Notes under the pieces: generated by a model
What the model was told of the DNA's origin: nothing
Database searches by the model: none
The model's input: only the letters and a program-made list of their open reading frames with translations
NCBI RefSeq assembly: GCF_006965445.1
Contig: NZ_CP041356.1
Location: 124,001 to 188,000, forward strand
Length of the DNA: 64,000 bases
DNA from: Lactococcus protaetiae
Lineage (GTDB): Bacteria; Bacillota; Bacilli; Lactobacillales; Streptococcaceae
Direction: 5' to 3'
Position numbers and translations under genes: made by a program
In this document: in pieces, positions 18,264 through 27,145 of the stretch
Layout: each line of letters begins with the position of its first letter
Numbering within the stretch: position 1 is the first letter of the stretch

Positions 18264-18618
18264 TAGAAATTACTTCGCTGCGCTACGTTGTCGATGCTCG
18301 CTACGGTGCTAAAGCACCTAGTCGCAAGCGCAACCTTTGCGTTCTGCGCAGGCGCAAAACATGCACTTTGTGCGCCGTTCTTGCGAACGGTCTACGTTCG
18401 TTTCACTCACTACGCTATCCGTTTGCTTAGCAAGCTAAGCTTGCAAGAGCAAAAGGCAGTATATTTGAAGTTCATCTACCAAATCTGCGCAGATTTGGTA
18501 GATGAACTAGTGTAAAGTAGTTCTAGCACATCATTGACAATTTGTCAGTATACTGACAGAACTTTTTCAAGTTATCTGTCAGTAAAAGTTAATTCGGGTC
18601 ACTGAATAAGTCTCGACT
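18264..18618 (+). repeat. Modular hairpin repeat, type A, copy 3 (rearranged)
   Basis: Starts with CTTCGCTGCGCTACG and the GGTGCTAAAGCACC hairpin. It continues through other hairpin words (GCGCAGGCGC, CGTTCTTGCGAACG) and a 40-bp perfect palindrome, and ends CACTGAATAAGTCTCGACTTC at typA. The last bases include the typA stop codon (TGA on the reverse strand). Short frames inside it are not genes. Confidence 0.7.
18469..18508. repeat. Perfect 40-bp palindrome
   Basis: Two 20-base arms with no loop, centre CTGCGCAG. It is inside the type A repeat upstream of the DUF3165 gene. Very strong hairpin or cruciform potential; no T run follows, so it is not a classical terminator. Confidence 0.9.
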
Positions 18619-20475
18619 TCATTCTTCGTCAGCAGTCTTTTTCTTTTTCGCTGCTTTTTCACGCATTGCTTTGTCCAAAATTTGTTTACGCAAACGGATA
18701 GATTCTGGTGTGATTTCTAAATAATCATCATCACCAAGGAATTCCAAAGATTCTTCAAGAGAAAGGATTTTAGAAGTGTTCAAAACAGAAGTAGAGTCTT
18801 TATTTGCTGAACGAACGTTTGTTTGTTGTTTTGCTTTAGTGATATTTACAGTCAAGTCATTGTCACGGCTGTGTTCTCCGACAATCATCCCACCATATAC
18901 TTCAGTCCCAGCTTCAACAAACAATGTTCCGCGTTCTTGCACATAACCCATTGCATAAGCCGTTACTTGACCAGAATCCATCGAAATCAACGCACCACGA
19001 TGACGTCCGCCAATGTTTCCTTTAACCGTTGGTAAATATTGGTCAAAAGTATGGTTCATAATCCCATAACCGCGAGTCATAGACATAAATTCAGTTGTGA
19101 ATCCAATCAAACCACGTGCAGGCACAAGGAAAATTAAACGTGCTTGACCATTTCCAGTCATCTGCATATCAAGCATATCACCCTTACGTTCAGAAAGGGC
19201 TTGGATAATAGAACCTTGATATTCTTCAGGTGTATCAATTTGCACACGTTCAAAAGGTTCGCAATCTACACCATCAATGTTTTTGATAATAACTTCTGGC
19301 CGAGAAACTTGAAGCTCATAGCCTTCACGACGCATTGTCTCAATCAAGATTGACAAGTGCAACTCACCCCGACCAGACACAATCCATTTATCAGGTGATT
19401 CTGTATTTTCAACACGAAGCGATACATCGGTTTGTAACTCAGCAACCAAACGTTCTTCAACTTTACGTGAAGTGACCCATTTTCCTTCGCGACCAGCAAA
19501 TGGAGAATTATTGACAAGGAATGTCATTTGCAAAGTAGGCTCATCAATGTGCAATACTGGCAATGGTTCAACATGGTCTGCTGGAGTTACAGTTTCACCA
19601 ACGAAGATATCTTCCATCCCAGAAACCGCAATCAAATCACCTGCTTTTGCTTCTTGGATTTCTTGACGTTCAAGACCAAAGAAACCAAAAAGTTTCGTCA
19701 CGCGGAAATTTTTTGTCGTACCATCAAGTTTTGACAAAGTAACATTGTCTCCAACTTTGATTGTTCCACGGAAAACACGTCCAATACCGATACGACCAAC
19801 ATAGTCATTGTAGTCCAAGAGTGAAACTTGGAACTGCAAGGGTTCATCAGAATTATCTACCGGTGCAGGGATATGGTCAATGATTGTATCGAAAATATTT
19901 GCCATTGTGTGTTCTTGGTCAGCAGGGTCATCAGACATTGATGAAGAACCATTGATTGCAGAAGCATAAACCACTGGGAAATCAAGTTGGTCATCATCCG
20001 CACCAAGTTCAATGAAAAGTTCCAATACTTCATCAACAACTTCTGCTGGACGAGCAGATGGTTTGTCAATTTTGTTTACTACCACGATAGGAGTTAAGTT
20101 TTGTTCCAAAGCCTTTTTCAACACGAAACGTGTTTGAGGCATCGTTCCTTCATATGCGTCAACGACAAGCACAACCCCGTCAACCATCTTCATAATCCGC
20201 TCAACTTCTCCACCGAAGTCCGCGTGACCTGGTGTATCCAAGATATTGATGCGTGTTCCGTTATATTCAACCGCAGTGTTTTTTGCAAGGATTGTAATCC
20301 CGCGTTCTTGCTCAAGCGCATTAGAATCCATCGCACGTTCAGCCAATTGAGTACGTTCACTCAATGTATGTGATTGCTTCAAGAGTTCATCAACCAATGT
20401 TGTTTTACCGTGGTCAACGTGGGCAATAATAGCGACATTTCTAATATCTTCGCGTAATTTAGTCAATTTTATCAT
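18619..20475 (-). CDS. typA: Ribosome-binding GTPase TypA/BipA
   Basis: Translational GTPase related to EF-G and LepA that acts on the ribosome under stress and in 50S assembly. The 618-residue protein has all G motifs: AHVDHGKTT (G1), DTPGHADF (G3), NKIDKP (G4). EF-G-like domains III/V and the BipA C-terminal domain follow. Full length. Its stop codon TGA is part of the terminal sequence of a type A repeat. Confidence 0.97.
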   Translation of the reverse strand: MIKLTKLREDIRNVAIIAHVDHGKTTLVDELLKQSHTLSERTQLAERAMDSNALEQERGITILAKNTAVEYNGTRINILDTPGHADFGGEVERIMKMVDGVVLVVDAYEGTMPQTRFVLKKALEQNLTPIVVVNKIDKPSARPAEVVDEVLELFIELGADDDQLDFPVVYASAINGSSSMSDDPADQEHTMANIFDTIIDHIPAPVDNSDEPLQFQVSLLDYNDYVGRIGIGRVFRGTIKVGDNVTLSKLDGTTKNFRVTKLFGFFGLERQEIQEAKAGDLIAVSGMEDIFVGETVTPADHVEPLPVLHIDEPTLQMTFLVNNSPFAGREGKWVTSRKVEERLVAELQTDVSLRVENTESPDKWIVSGRGELHLSILIETMRREGYELQVSRPEVIIKNIDGVDCEPFERVQIDTPEEYQGSIIQALSERKGDMLDMQMTGNGQARLIFLVPARGLIGFTTEFMSMTRGYGIMNHTFDQYLPTVKGNIGGRHRGALISMDSGQVTAYAMGYVQERGTLFVEAGTEVYGGMIVGEHSRDNDLTVNITKAKQQTNVRSANKDSTSVLNTSKILSLEESLEFLGDDDYLEITPESIRLRKQILDKAMREKAAKKKKTADEE

Positions 20476-20628
20476 ACCTTACTTTCGTATATATCTAACT
20501 CATTATAGCACACTTTTTTAAAAGCTGTAAATGCACACGTTTACAAGTCTTATAAAGCTTTTTTGATTAAAAATGAATTAAAAAACACTTTAATTTTTGT
20601 GTTTCAAGCGCTTTCTTTTAATTTTCGA

Positions 20629-20640
20629 TATAATGAAAAC
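20629..20640 (+). promoter_or_regulatory. -10 box 6 nt before the MFS gene start (leaderless)
   Basis: TATAAT (20629-20634) followed by GAAAAC and then ATG. There is no ribosome site. Transcription would begin at or near the A of ATG. AGAAAGCGCTTGAA on the reverse strand near 20605-20618 is a partial CcpA-site match (two mismatches). Confidence 0.6.
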
Positions 20641-21798
20641 ATGACCACTCAAAAAATCTCGACTTTTCTTATCCTTATTGTCTTCATTATTTTTATCAGT
20701 TTGGGTCTTCCCGACTCCGTGATGGGAAGTGCTTGGCCGGCAATCCGTCAAACCTATTCTTTTCCTATTGATATGATTGGAATACTTGGAGCAATACAGC
20801 TTGGTTTTTCTTTTTGTTCAACAATTATTTATCCCAAATTGGCAAAAATTTGGACAATGGATAAATTTATCATTTTCAGTACATTACTTACCATCCTTGG
20901 TCTTGCTACCCTTGGATTAGGAAATACATTTTTTCCGATGCTACTTTCTTGTATCTTACTAGGATTTGGACAAGGTTCCGTTGATATTACTGTTAATGAT
21001 TTTGCAGCTAAACACTTCAGCAATAGCCTGATGAACTTCCTACACGCTTTTTATGGAGTAGGTGTAATGGCAAGTTCATTTATTGTTGCTTTTTCTCTCC
21101 AGCCACATCGAAGTTGGCAGCTTGGAGTTGCTATTATTTCATTCTTGCAAATTCTTATTCTCATTTTAGCAATTTTAACCCGCTCAAAGTTCAAAGAAAA
21201 AGCTGTTTTGACCAGTGATAATATGCTAAAAGATGCAGAGTCAAAATTAAATTTTTCACACTTTATTCTTCCATTGTTCTATTTTTTCTATGCCTTAGAA
21301 TTATTAATAGGCAGATTCTACTCTAGTTTTGCAGTAGAACATTTGCATTTTTCAATGGCTGCTAGCGCTGCTATCACTTCTTTTTATTGGACTGGTTTGA
21401 CAATCGGGCGGTTTATGACAGGCTTTACTGCACGTTGGTTTTCTACTCAAACAATCATTTTATTTCATCTCTCGCTTCTGATTTTCGGCATTATTTTAGG
21501 ATTCATCCCTCAAATATTCATTCAATATCTTTCAGGAACATTGCTAGGTTTGGGATTGGCACCTCTTTATCCAATGGGTATGAAACAGACTTATAATAAA
21601 TATTCAGATAGTATCGCTAAACCAGTCATCAGCTTAAATATCGCTTTTGCAACCATTGGAATGTTTATTATTCCAATCCCACTAGGGTGGATTTTTGAAC
21701 AATTTGGTTTTGTCTCTTATCCTTTTATTATCGGAGGATTTGGGATTATTTTATCTGGACTTTGTTGGAAAATTTACACAAAAGTTATCAAAAAATAA
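20641..21798 (+). CDS. MFS transporter
   Basis: A 385-residue major facilitator with about 12 transmembrane segments. The N-terminus has SLGLPDSVMGSAWPAIRQTY, as in sugar- or drug-type MFS permeases of lactic acid bacteria. Other features are GFGQGSVDITVNDFAAKHF in the first half and the matching GRFMTGFTARW motif in the second. Substrate not deducible; the yqgQ-glk pair downstream makes a sugar possible. The start at 20641 is chosen because membrane segment 1 begins there and a -10 box immediately precedes it. Confidence 0.8.
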   Translation: MTTQKISTFLILIVFIIFISLGLPDSVMGSAWPAIRQTYSFPIDMIGILGAIQLGFSFCSTIIYPKLAKIWTMDKFIIFSTLLTILGLATLGLGNTFFPMLLSCILLGFGQGSVDITVNDFAAKHFSNSLMNFLHAFYGVGVMASSFIVAFSLQPHRSWQLGVAIISFLQILILILAILTRSKFKEKAVLTSDNMLKDAESKLNFSHFILPLFYFFYALELLIGRFYSSFAVEHLHFSMAASAAITSFYWTGLTIGRFMTGFTARWFSTQTIILFHLSLLIFGIILGFIPQIFIQYLSGTLLGLGLAPLYPMGMKQTYNKYSDSIAKPVISLNIAFATIGMFIIPIPLGWIFEQFGFVSYPFIIGGFGIILSGLCWKIYTKVIKK

Positions 21799-21835
21799 AT
21801 TTCAAATAAAAACACATGGACTTACCCGCCCAGAC

Positions 21836-21864
21836 TTGAAAACCGCTTTCAAATACGGTAAAAT
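21836..21864 (+). promoter_or_regulatory. Promoter of yqgQ-glk, leaderless
   Basis: TTGAAA (21836-21841), 17 nt, TAAAAT (21859-21864), then 6 nt (GTAATA) and the ATG at 21871. The -35 box is one arm of the palindrome TTGAAA(n6)TTTCAA, a possible operator. Confidence 0.6.
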
Positions 21865-21870
21865 GTAATA

Positions 21871-22083
21871 ATGAAAACTCTCTATGATGTGCAAGAAATG
21901 CTGAAAAAATATGGATACATCAATCTTTTCTCTGATCGATTAGATGCTATTAAAATGATGCAAATCGAACTTTCTAAAATGTTAGAATCAGGAATATTTC
22001 AAAAAAGTGACCATGAGTATCTGACTGCTCGGCTTATTTTGGCGCGCGAAGAGAGAATTGAATTGGAAAAATCAAAAGTCTAA
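21871..22083 (+). CDS. yqgQ: YqgQ family protein
   Basis: A 70-residue helical protein of the YqgQ family (DUF910), a small possibly nucleic-acid-binding protein regularly placed just before glucokinase in Firmicutes. It has DVQEMLKKYGYINLFSDR near the N-terminus and LIEAR/ILAREERIELE near the end, typical of the family. No ribosome site before the ATG; transcription seems to start at it. Confidence 0.88.
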   Translation: MKTLYDVQEMLKKYGYINLFSDRLDAIKMMQIELSKMLESGIFQKSDHEYLTARLILAREERIELEKSKV

Positions 22084-22148
22084 AGGTCTATTTGCTTGGC
22101 TAAATATTCAGCTAAACTCCCTTTTTGACTAGGATATGGAGAAACATA

Positions 22149-23114
22149 ATGACCGCTGGTAAAATTATTGGTATTGATTTGGGTGGAACATCAATCAAGT
22201 TTGGTATTTTGACCCTTGAAGGTGAAGTTCAAGATAAATGGTCTATTCCAACAAATATTCTTGAGGATGGGAAACACGTCGTTCCCGATATTATCGCTGC
22301 AATTAATCATCGCTTGAGTCTTTACAACTTAGATAAATCTGATTTTATCGGTATTGGAATGGGAACACCTGGCTCTGTAAACATTGCAGAAGGCACCGTC
22401 AAGGCAGCTTATAATCTAAATTGGGCAGATACTCAAGAAGTTGGAAGACCAATTTCTGAAGGTGTGGGATTACCCTTTATATTAGACAACGATGCCAATG
22501 TTGCTGCGCTTGGCGAACGTTGGGTTGGTGCTGGAGAAAATAATCCTGATGTTGTTTTCATTACACTTGGAACAGGTGTAGGTGGCGGTATTATTGCTGC
22601 AGGTGATTTAATTCATGGTGTCGCTGGAGCTGGTGGAGAAATTGGACACATTTGTGTTGAACCTGATGGCTTTGAATGTACTTGTGGCAATCGTGGTTGT
22701 CTAGAAACTGTAACTTCTGCTACTGGTATTGTTCGCATTGCACGACAATTTGCAGAAGAATACGAAGGTGATTCTGCTATTAAAGCTGCTATTGACAATG
22801 GTGATGAAGTTACTTCTAAAGATATTTTCGTTGCTGCTGAATCTGGTGATAAATTTAGTTTATCAGTCGTGGATAAGTTTGCTTACTATCTTGGTTTTGC
22901 GTGTGCCAATCTCGGTTCAACTTTAAATCCTGATTCAATCGTTATTGGTGGTGGTGTATCTGCCGCAGGTGAATTTTTGCGTGAAAAGGTTGAAAGTTAT
23001 TTCAAGAAATATGCTTTCTCAACAGTCCGCAATACAACTAAGATTAAATTGGCAGTCCTTGGAAATGATGCTGGTATTATCGGTGCAGCAAGTCTTGCTT
23101 TAAAGTTTAAATAA
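22149..23114 (+). CDS. glk: Glucokinase (ROK family)
   Basis: Phosphorylates glucose with ATP for glycolysis. The 321-residue protein has the ATP motif GIDLGGTSIKFG, the substrate block GTGVGGGIIAAG and the ROK zinc motif CTCGNRGCLETV. Full length. The start at 22149 follows GGAG; an upstream in-frame start is not supported. Downstream of yqgQ and probably co-transcribed. Confidence 0.96.
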   Translation: MTAGKIIGIDLGGTSIKFGILTLEGEVQDKWSIPTNILEDGKHVVPDIIAAINHRLSLYNLDKSDFIGIGMGTPGSVNIAEGTVKAAYNLNWADTQEVGRPISEGVGLPFILDNDANVAALGERWVGAGENNPDVVFITLGTGVGGGIIAAGDLIHGVAGAGGEIGHICVEPDGFECTCGNRGCLETVTSATGIVRIARQFAEEYEGDSAIKAAIDNGDEVTSKDIFVAAESGDKFSLSVVDKFAYYLGFACANLGSTLNPDSIVIGGGVSAAGEFLREKVESYFKKYAFSTVRNTTKIKLAVLGNDAGIIGAASLALKFK

Positions 23115-23156
23115 CTTACCAAAGTGTACCATATTGCTCGTCCTAAACAGTGTCAA

Positions 23157-23196
23157 GTGATAAATCGAAATGATAGCTTTTGATTTATCATAATTT
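23157..23196 (+). terminator. Hairpin downstream of glk
   Basis: TGATAAATC / GATTTATCA, a 9-bp stem with a 15-nt loop, followed by TAATTTTC. Probable glk terminator; the type A repeat follows it. Confidence 0.55.
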
Positions 23197-23236
23197 TCTA
23201 CTTGGCTCGTGCCTTTAGTTATCTAGCAAGTACGAA

Positions 23237-23418
23237 TTTTATCAAAACAAGTGCGTACTAATACTCCGACCTCTTAGGTCGGAGATAAAGCAGCACTAAA
23301 CTTTGAATTTCGTCCGACTAAATTCAGTGGTGAGTTGCCCTTTTATCAGTCGCTTCAGCGACTAGAGAAAATGGACAAATGTTTTACGAAACTCCCACTG
23401 AATAAGTCTTGACTTCAT
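23237..23418 (+). repeat. Modular hairpin repeat, type A, copy 4
   Basis: Left end TTTTATCAAAACAAGTGCG, hairpin CTCCGACCTCTTAGGTCGGAG, AATTTCGTCCGACTAAATTC, hairpin AGTCGCTTCAGCGACT, right end CACTGAATAAGTCTTGACTT. It lies between glk and the rhodanese gene. Confidence 0.85.
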
Positions 23419-23464
23419 AGAAATTACTTACTTGCTACTGTTCATATCTTGAAGGAGATTTATT

Positions 23465-23848
23465 TTGATTATTATTATTGATATCATCCTTATTTTAGTT
23501 ATTATTGGGATGTTCGTTTACCCTCGTTGGAATTTGCGTCGTAATGCAAAAGTTATTGATGAACCAGAATTTACTCGTTTAATCGCAACTTCACAGTTAA
23601 TTGATATTCGTGAAGCCAATCAATTTCGTGTTAATCACATCCTTGGAGCGCGTAATCTACCTTCTGGTCAGATTGACCAGAGCCTTAACGCTATTTCTAA
23701 GCATAAACCTGTTTTGATGTATGAAACTTCTCGTCCTGTTGCTGCTGCAAAAGTCGCTAAAAAGTTGAAAAAAGCAGGTGTTCCTGAAATTTACCTTCTC
23801 AAAGGCGGTCTCAACGCCTGGACGGGAAAAACAAAATCTGGAAATTAA
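23465..23848 (+). CDS. Rhodanese-like membrane-anchored protein lacking the catalytic Cys
   Basis: A 127-residue protein with an N-terminal membrane anchor (residues 1-20) and a rhodanese domain (IDIREANQFRVNHILGARNLP; EIYLLKGGLNAWTG). The sulfur-carrying Cys normally in the loop after VVLY is absent: the loop reads VLMYETSRPVAA. It is therefore probably not a sulfurtransferase but a binding homologue. Start is TTG with AAGGAG upstream. The usual yqgQ-glk-rhodanese order is kept, with a repeat inserted between. Confidence 0.85.
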   Translation: MIIIIDIILILVIIGMFVYPRWNLRRNAKVIDEPEFTRLIATSQLIDIREANQFRVNHILGARNLPSGQIDQSLNAISKHKPVLMYETSRPVAAAKVAKKLKKAGVPEIYLLKGGLNAWTGKTKSGN

Positions 23849-23867
23849 GATAAATAAACAAATAAAA

Positions 23868-23896
23868 ACCTTGTCAGCATACTGACAGGGTTTTTA
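23868..23896 (+). terminator. Terminator built on the CTGTCAG palindrome
   Basis: AAAACCTTGTCAG / CTGACAGGGTTTT stem with T run, just after the rhodanese gene. Confidence 0.8.
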
Positions 23897-23961
23897 TACT
23901 AGTTATATCCAAACAATTTTTACCGTTTAGTTTAGAATAAGGCTTACATTCACCTTAGACT

Positions 23962-23981
23962 TCTGTCAGTATACTGACAGA
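23962..23981. repeat. CTGTCAGTATACTGACAG palindrome
   Basis: Perfect 18-bp palindrome flanked by TT/AA, 5 nt from the dps stop. It could help end dps transcription. Confidence 0.75.
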
Positions 23982-23985
23982 ATTT

Positions 23986-24435
23986 TTATTGTCCAAGCTC
24001 AGCTTGAAGCATCCAGATTGTTTTTTCAATATCACCAAGTGCAGTGGTGTATAAGTCGACAGTCACATCATCACCGTCTTCTTCTGCAATCTTAATTCCA
24101 TCTTTGAACAAATCTGCCAAGTATTTGTAAGCAATGACAATTTCTGTCAGACGGTTTGCGATTGATTTTTCCCATGTCGCTGTGCTCATTTCAATTTTAG
24201 AAATTTCGTTGAACTCAGCAAGTGTAGAAACTGGTGAGCCTCCAATTGTGATTAAACGTTCAGCAAATTCATCAAGATGTCCATCTAAGTCGTCCATCAA
24301 TTCGTCCATTTTTGGATGAAGTGAGAGGAAACCAGGACCACGCATGTACCAGTGAACTTGGTGGACGAGAGCAGCTGCTTTTGACAAGTCAGCGACTGTT
24401 TGGTTCAAGACTTCTTGTGTGTGTTCGTTTGACAT
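23986..24435 (-). CDS. dps: Dps family ferritin-like DNA protection protein
   Basis: Twelve-subunit mini-ferritin that oxidises and stores iron and limits hydroxyl radical damage. The 149-residue protein has the intersubunit ferroxidase signature spread over [12 protein letters not shown] (His) and [18 protein letters not shown] (Asp/Glu). Start at 24435 after GGAGG; the upstream in-frame extension is not supported. Standalone gene. Confidence 0.94.
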   Translation of the reverse strand: MSNEHTQEVLNQTVADLSKAAALVHQVHWYMRGPGFLSLHPKMDELMDDLDGHLDEFAERLITIGGSPVSTLAEFNEISKIEMSTATWEKSIANRLTEIVIAYKYLADLFKDGIKIAEEDGDDVTVDLYTTALGDIEKTIWMLQAELGQ

Positions 24436-24583
24436 AAATAACCTCCATTTTTTACGATTAAGTGACCTTTGCGCCATTAATCTTTAATCTTTCTATAATA
24501 AATTATAAACTAATTAGAGCTTTTTTCAAAATATTTCACTTATTTATTTTTTTGTCAGTACTGACGGAAACAATTCTCAAAAA

Positions 24584-24593
24584 TTTTCGTATA
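24584..24593 (+). promoter_or_regulatory. Possible ComX (SigX) box before the prepilin peptidase gene
   Basis: TTTTCGTATA, with core CGTATA one base from the streptococcal com-box core CGAATA, ends 7 nt before the ATG. This position fits late competence promoters. No ribosome site is visible. Read as inference. Confidence 0.45.
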
Positions 24594-24600
24594 AGTAAGT

Positions 24601-25275
24601 ATGGGAATTTTATACATATTTATCGTAGGTACAGTTTTTGGTTCATTTTTTGGAGTCATTCTTGACCGCATTCCAGCTCATGAGTCCATCGTTTTTGGGC
24701 GGTCACATTGCAATTATTGTGATAGGACCCTATCTTTAAGAGATTTGATTCCAATCTTTTCTCAGATTTTTTCAAAATTTAGCTGTCGTTACTGTCATAA
24801 AAAAACATCTTTGATTTATCTATTCTTAGAGATAAGTTGTGGTATCATTTTTGTCAGTGGTTGGTTGGGTTTGATTGATTTTACGCAATTTTTATTTATT
24901 ATTCTGTCAGTGATTTTATCGACTTTTGATTATCGCTATCATTCTTTCCCACTTATCATCTGGATTATTTTTACCCTTATACTTTTACTGACAAGTTCGT
25001 CAGTGCTGACAGACTATATCTGGTTAATTTTGTCAATTCTTGCTGAAACTTTTGATTTAAAAATCGGGAGTGGCGACTTCTTGTGGCTCTTTTCTGCTTC
25101 TCTCTCGCTGACATTTTTACAGGAAATTATCGTCATTCAGATTGCCAGTATATTAGGTATCACTTATTTTATCATTCGCAAAAAACGTGTAGAGATTGCC
25201 TTTATTCCATTCTTGACAACAGCTTATATCTCTTTAATACTGTACCAGATTATACAAAGTTATTTCTTTAAATAA
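24601..25275 (+). CDS. comC: Prepilin peptidase (competence, ComC/PilD type)
   Basis: Membrane aspartyl protease that cleaves and may methylate the major and minor competence pilins. The 224-residue protein has the N-terminal GSFFGVILDRIP, two CxxC pairs (CNYC, CRYC) in the cytoplasmic loop, and the two catalytic Asp regions STFDYRYHSFP and IGSGDFLW. Several transmembrane segments. Its presence with a com-box-like promoter implies the strain has at least part of the natural transformation machinery; the comG operon is not in the window. Confidence 0.9.
   Translation: MGILYIFIVGTVFGSFFGVILDRIPAHESIVFGRSHCNYCDRTLSLRDLIPIFSQIFSKFSCRYCHKKTSLIYLFLEISCGIIFVSGWLGLIDFTQFLFIILSVILSTFDYRYHSFPLIIWIIFTLILLLTSSSVLTDYIWLILSILAETFDLKIGSGDFLWLFSASLSLTFLQEIIVIQIASILGITYFIIRKKRVEIAFIPFLTTAYISLILYQIIQSYFFK
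24998..25012. repeat. CTGTCAG palindrome inside the prepilin peptidase gene
   Basis: CGTCAGTGCTGACAG, read in frame as S-S-V-L-T-D. Confidence 0.65.
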
Positions 25276-25282
25276 TCTGATT

Positions 25283-25771
25283 TTAGAATACCCATAAAAT
25301 AACTATCATGATATTTCCCCCAGCGAAAAATTGTTCTTTTATTGTCCCTTCTATTTCAAACCCCAACTTCTTATAAATATGCACAGCTGGTGCGTTTGCA
25401 ACATCCACCCACAAATACACTTTGTGCATATTCAGAGTATTAAACGCATAATCTACGCCCTTTTTCAGAGATTTCTGCGCATAACCGTTTCCTGAAAACT
25501 TCGTCATAATTACAATCTGAATTTCACAAGTTCGATGAATATAATCTATTGACATCAACTCAACTATCCCTGCAAACTCCCCTGCAATATCAACAACGAA
25601 ACGCCGCTCATGAGTATCGTGAATATGCTTATCATAGAGGCTTGTCAACTCATCCAAAGACTCGTAAGGTTCTTCAAACCATAAACGCATTGTTTCTGCC
25701 TTATTATTGATGATATGTATATTTTTTAAATCCGTACGCTCCAAAGCTCTTATTTCCACATAACCCTCCAT
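25283..25771 (-). CDS. speG: GNAT acetyltransferase, SpeG-like (spermidine N-acetyltransferase)
   Basis: A 162-residue Gcn5-related acetyltransferase resembling SpeG, which acetylates spermidine/spermine. It has IRALERTDLKNIHIINN at the start, WFEEPYESLDELTSLYDKHI, the acetyl-CoA loop region FSGNGYAQKSLKKG, and VHIYKKLGFEIEGTI. Start at 25771 rather than the upstream codon. It lies 46 nt from the dinB stop. Substrate is inferred from family similarity. Confidence 0.82.
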   Translation of the reverse strand: MEGYVEIRALERTDLKNIHIINNKAETMRLWFEEPYESLDELTSLYDKHIHDTHERRFVVDIAGEFAGIVELMSIDYIHRTCEIQIVIMTKFSGNGYAQKSLKKGVDYAFNTLNMHKVYLWVDVANAPAVHIYKKLGFEIEGTIKEQFFAGGNIMIVILWVF

Positions 25772-25817
25772 TAATAAAATTATTATCCTACAATTCACTC
25801 TATTTATTGAAAAACAC

Positions 25818-26915
25818 TCAAAATGTTATGTCTAATGTCGCCTCAATCGGACCAAAACCACTCACTGTAACTCCAAGAAGTCTGACACCAAGCGACTCAT
25901 CATAATCTAGTTCTTCAAAAATCTGCTGTGCCGCTTGAGTTAATTCTTCCACATCATCAATCTGATTTGCAAAAGTCTTACGTTTTGTTAGTGTCGTAAA
26001 ATCAGAATATCTCAATTTTAAAACCACAATATTTCCTTTTAAATCATGTCTTTTCAAAGCCTGTGATACTCTTTCTGAAATCTTCCCCAATTCCACATTA
26101 ACATCATCTGGTAAATAAAGTAATTTACCGTAAGTCCTCTCTTTTCCGACAGATTTTCTTTGACGATAATTTTTTACTTTCGAATTATGAATTCCATTAG
26201 CCTTTTGATAAAGCTCCCATCCATAAATACCAAAACGTTCTGCCAATTCAACAGGGTCAGCTTTTTGCACGTCTCCCCCTGTAAACAAACCCAAGGCGTG
26301 TAACTTAGGCACCGTCGCCTTACCAACGCCATGAAATTTTTCCACTGGAAGCTTTGCCAAAAAATCTTTAGCATCTTCTGGCATAATCAAAGTCAGACCA
26401 TGAGGTTTTTCATAATCTGAGGCAATTTTTGCAAGAAATTTATTATAAGAAACTCCAGCCGAACAGGTCAGACCCAATTCCACATAAATATCATGCTGAA
26501 TCAACTTAGCTATTTTTATAGCAGACTGTGAGCCGATTTTATTCTCTGTAACATCTAGATAGGCCTCATCAATAGATGCTGCCTCGATTTCATCTGTATA
26601 TCGACTAAAAATCTCTCGAACCTGCTTACTCACTTCTGTATATTTTTCATAATTTCCAGAAATAAAAATAGCTTGAGGACAGAGTTCATAAGCTTCTTTC
26701 GCACTCATTGCCGAATGAATCCCATAGCTTCTTGCCTCATAAGAGCAAGTTGAAACCACACCTCTCCCTCCTGTCTGCAAAGGATTTCTTGCAATCACAA
26801 CAGGCTTCCCTTTGAGTTCTGGATTATCCCTAATCTCAACCGATGCAAAAAAGGCATCCATATCAATATGAATGATTTTACGAGAAGTATCATTAATTAA
26901 CGGGAAAGTTAGCAT
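25818..26915 (-). CDS. dinB: DNA polymerase IV
   Basis: Y-family translesion polymerase. The 365-residue protein has the catalytic motifs [14 protein letters not shown] and [12 protein letters not shown], then the helix-hairpin-helix, [12 protein letters not shown], and a little-finger domain. Full length with ATG at 26915. The longer frame starting at 27026 reads through repeat sequence and should not be used. No ribosome site: the -10 box of a type B repeat ends 6 nt before the ATG. Confidence 0.95.
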   Translation of the reverse strand: MLTFPLINDTSRKIIHIDMDAFFASVEIRDNPELKGKPVVIARNPLQTGGRGVVSTCSYEARSYGIHSAMSAKEAYELCPQAIFISGNYEKYTEVSKQVREIFSRYTDEIEAASIDEAYLDVTENKIGSQSAIKIAKLIQHDIYVELGLTCSAGVSYNKFLAKIASDYEKPHGLTLIMPEDAKDFLAKLPVEKFHGVGKATVPKLHALGLFTGGDVQKADPVELAERFGIYGWELYQKANGIHNSKVKNYRQRKSVGKERTYGKLLYLPDDVNVELGKISERVSQALKRHDLKGNIVVLKLRYSDFTTLTKRKTFANQIDDVEELTQAAQQIFEELDYDESLGVRLLGVTVSGFGPIEATLDITF

Positions 26916-26921
26916 AGCTTT

Positions 26922-27145
26922 ATTATAACAAGATGTGAGTACGATTGGCAAGAAATGATGAAAAATGCCATTTGGCTCTTTGCGCTCCAGCGCATAAGCC
27001 AATGGACAGCGTAGTGCTGAAAGCACGGAGATAGAAAATCTCGGAGAGAAACGGAGTTTCTTGGAGAGATTTATCTTTTTTCACTCATTTCTAATCGTAC
27101 GAACTCAATTATAACAAGATGTGAGCAACACCATCAAGATACGGA
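26922..27145 (-). repeat. Promoter-bearing repeat (type B) driving dinB
   Basis: Same unit as 181-604, inverted. Two tandem promoters on the reverse strand: the inner one TTGCCA, 18 nt with ACTCACATC, then TTGTTATAAT whose -10 ends at 26922; the outer one TTGATG, 18 nt, TTGTTATAATTGAGTTCG near 27110-27140. Between them lie GCGCTCCAGCGC and other hairpins, and text shared with the hit copy (CAAAGAGCCAAATGGC). The inner -10 is exactly 6 nt from the dinB ATG. Confidence 0.75.

Noticed and set aside
18288-18515. 75-codon frame between typA and the DUF3165 gene
   Set aside because: Runs through a type A repeat and the 40-bp palindrome.
26915-27026. Longer dinB start at 27026
   Set aside because: The extra residues are translated repeat; the conserved protein starts at 26915 and a -10 box lies between.
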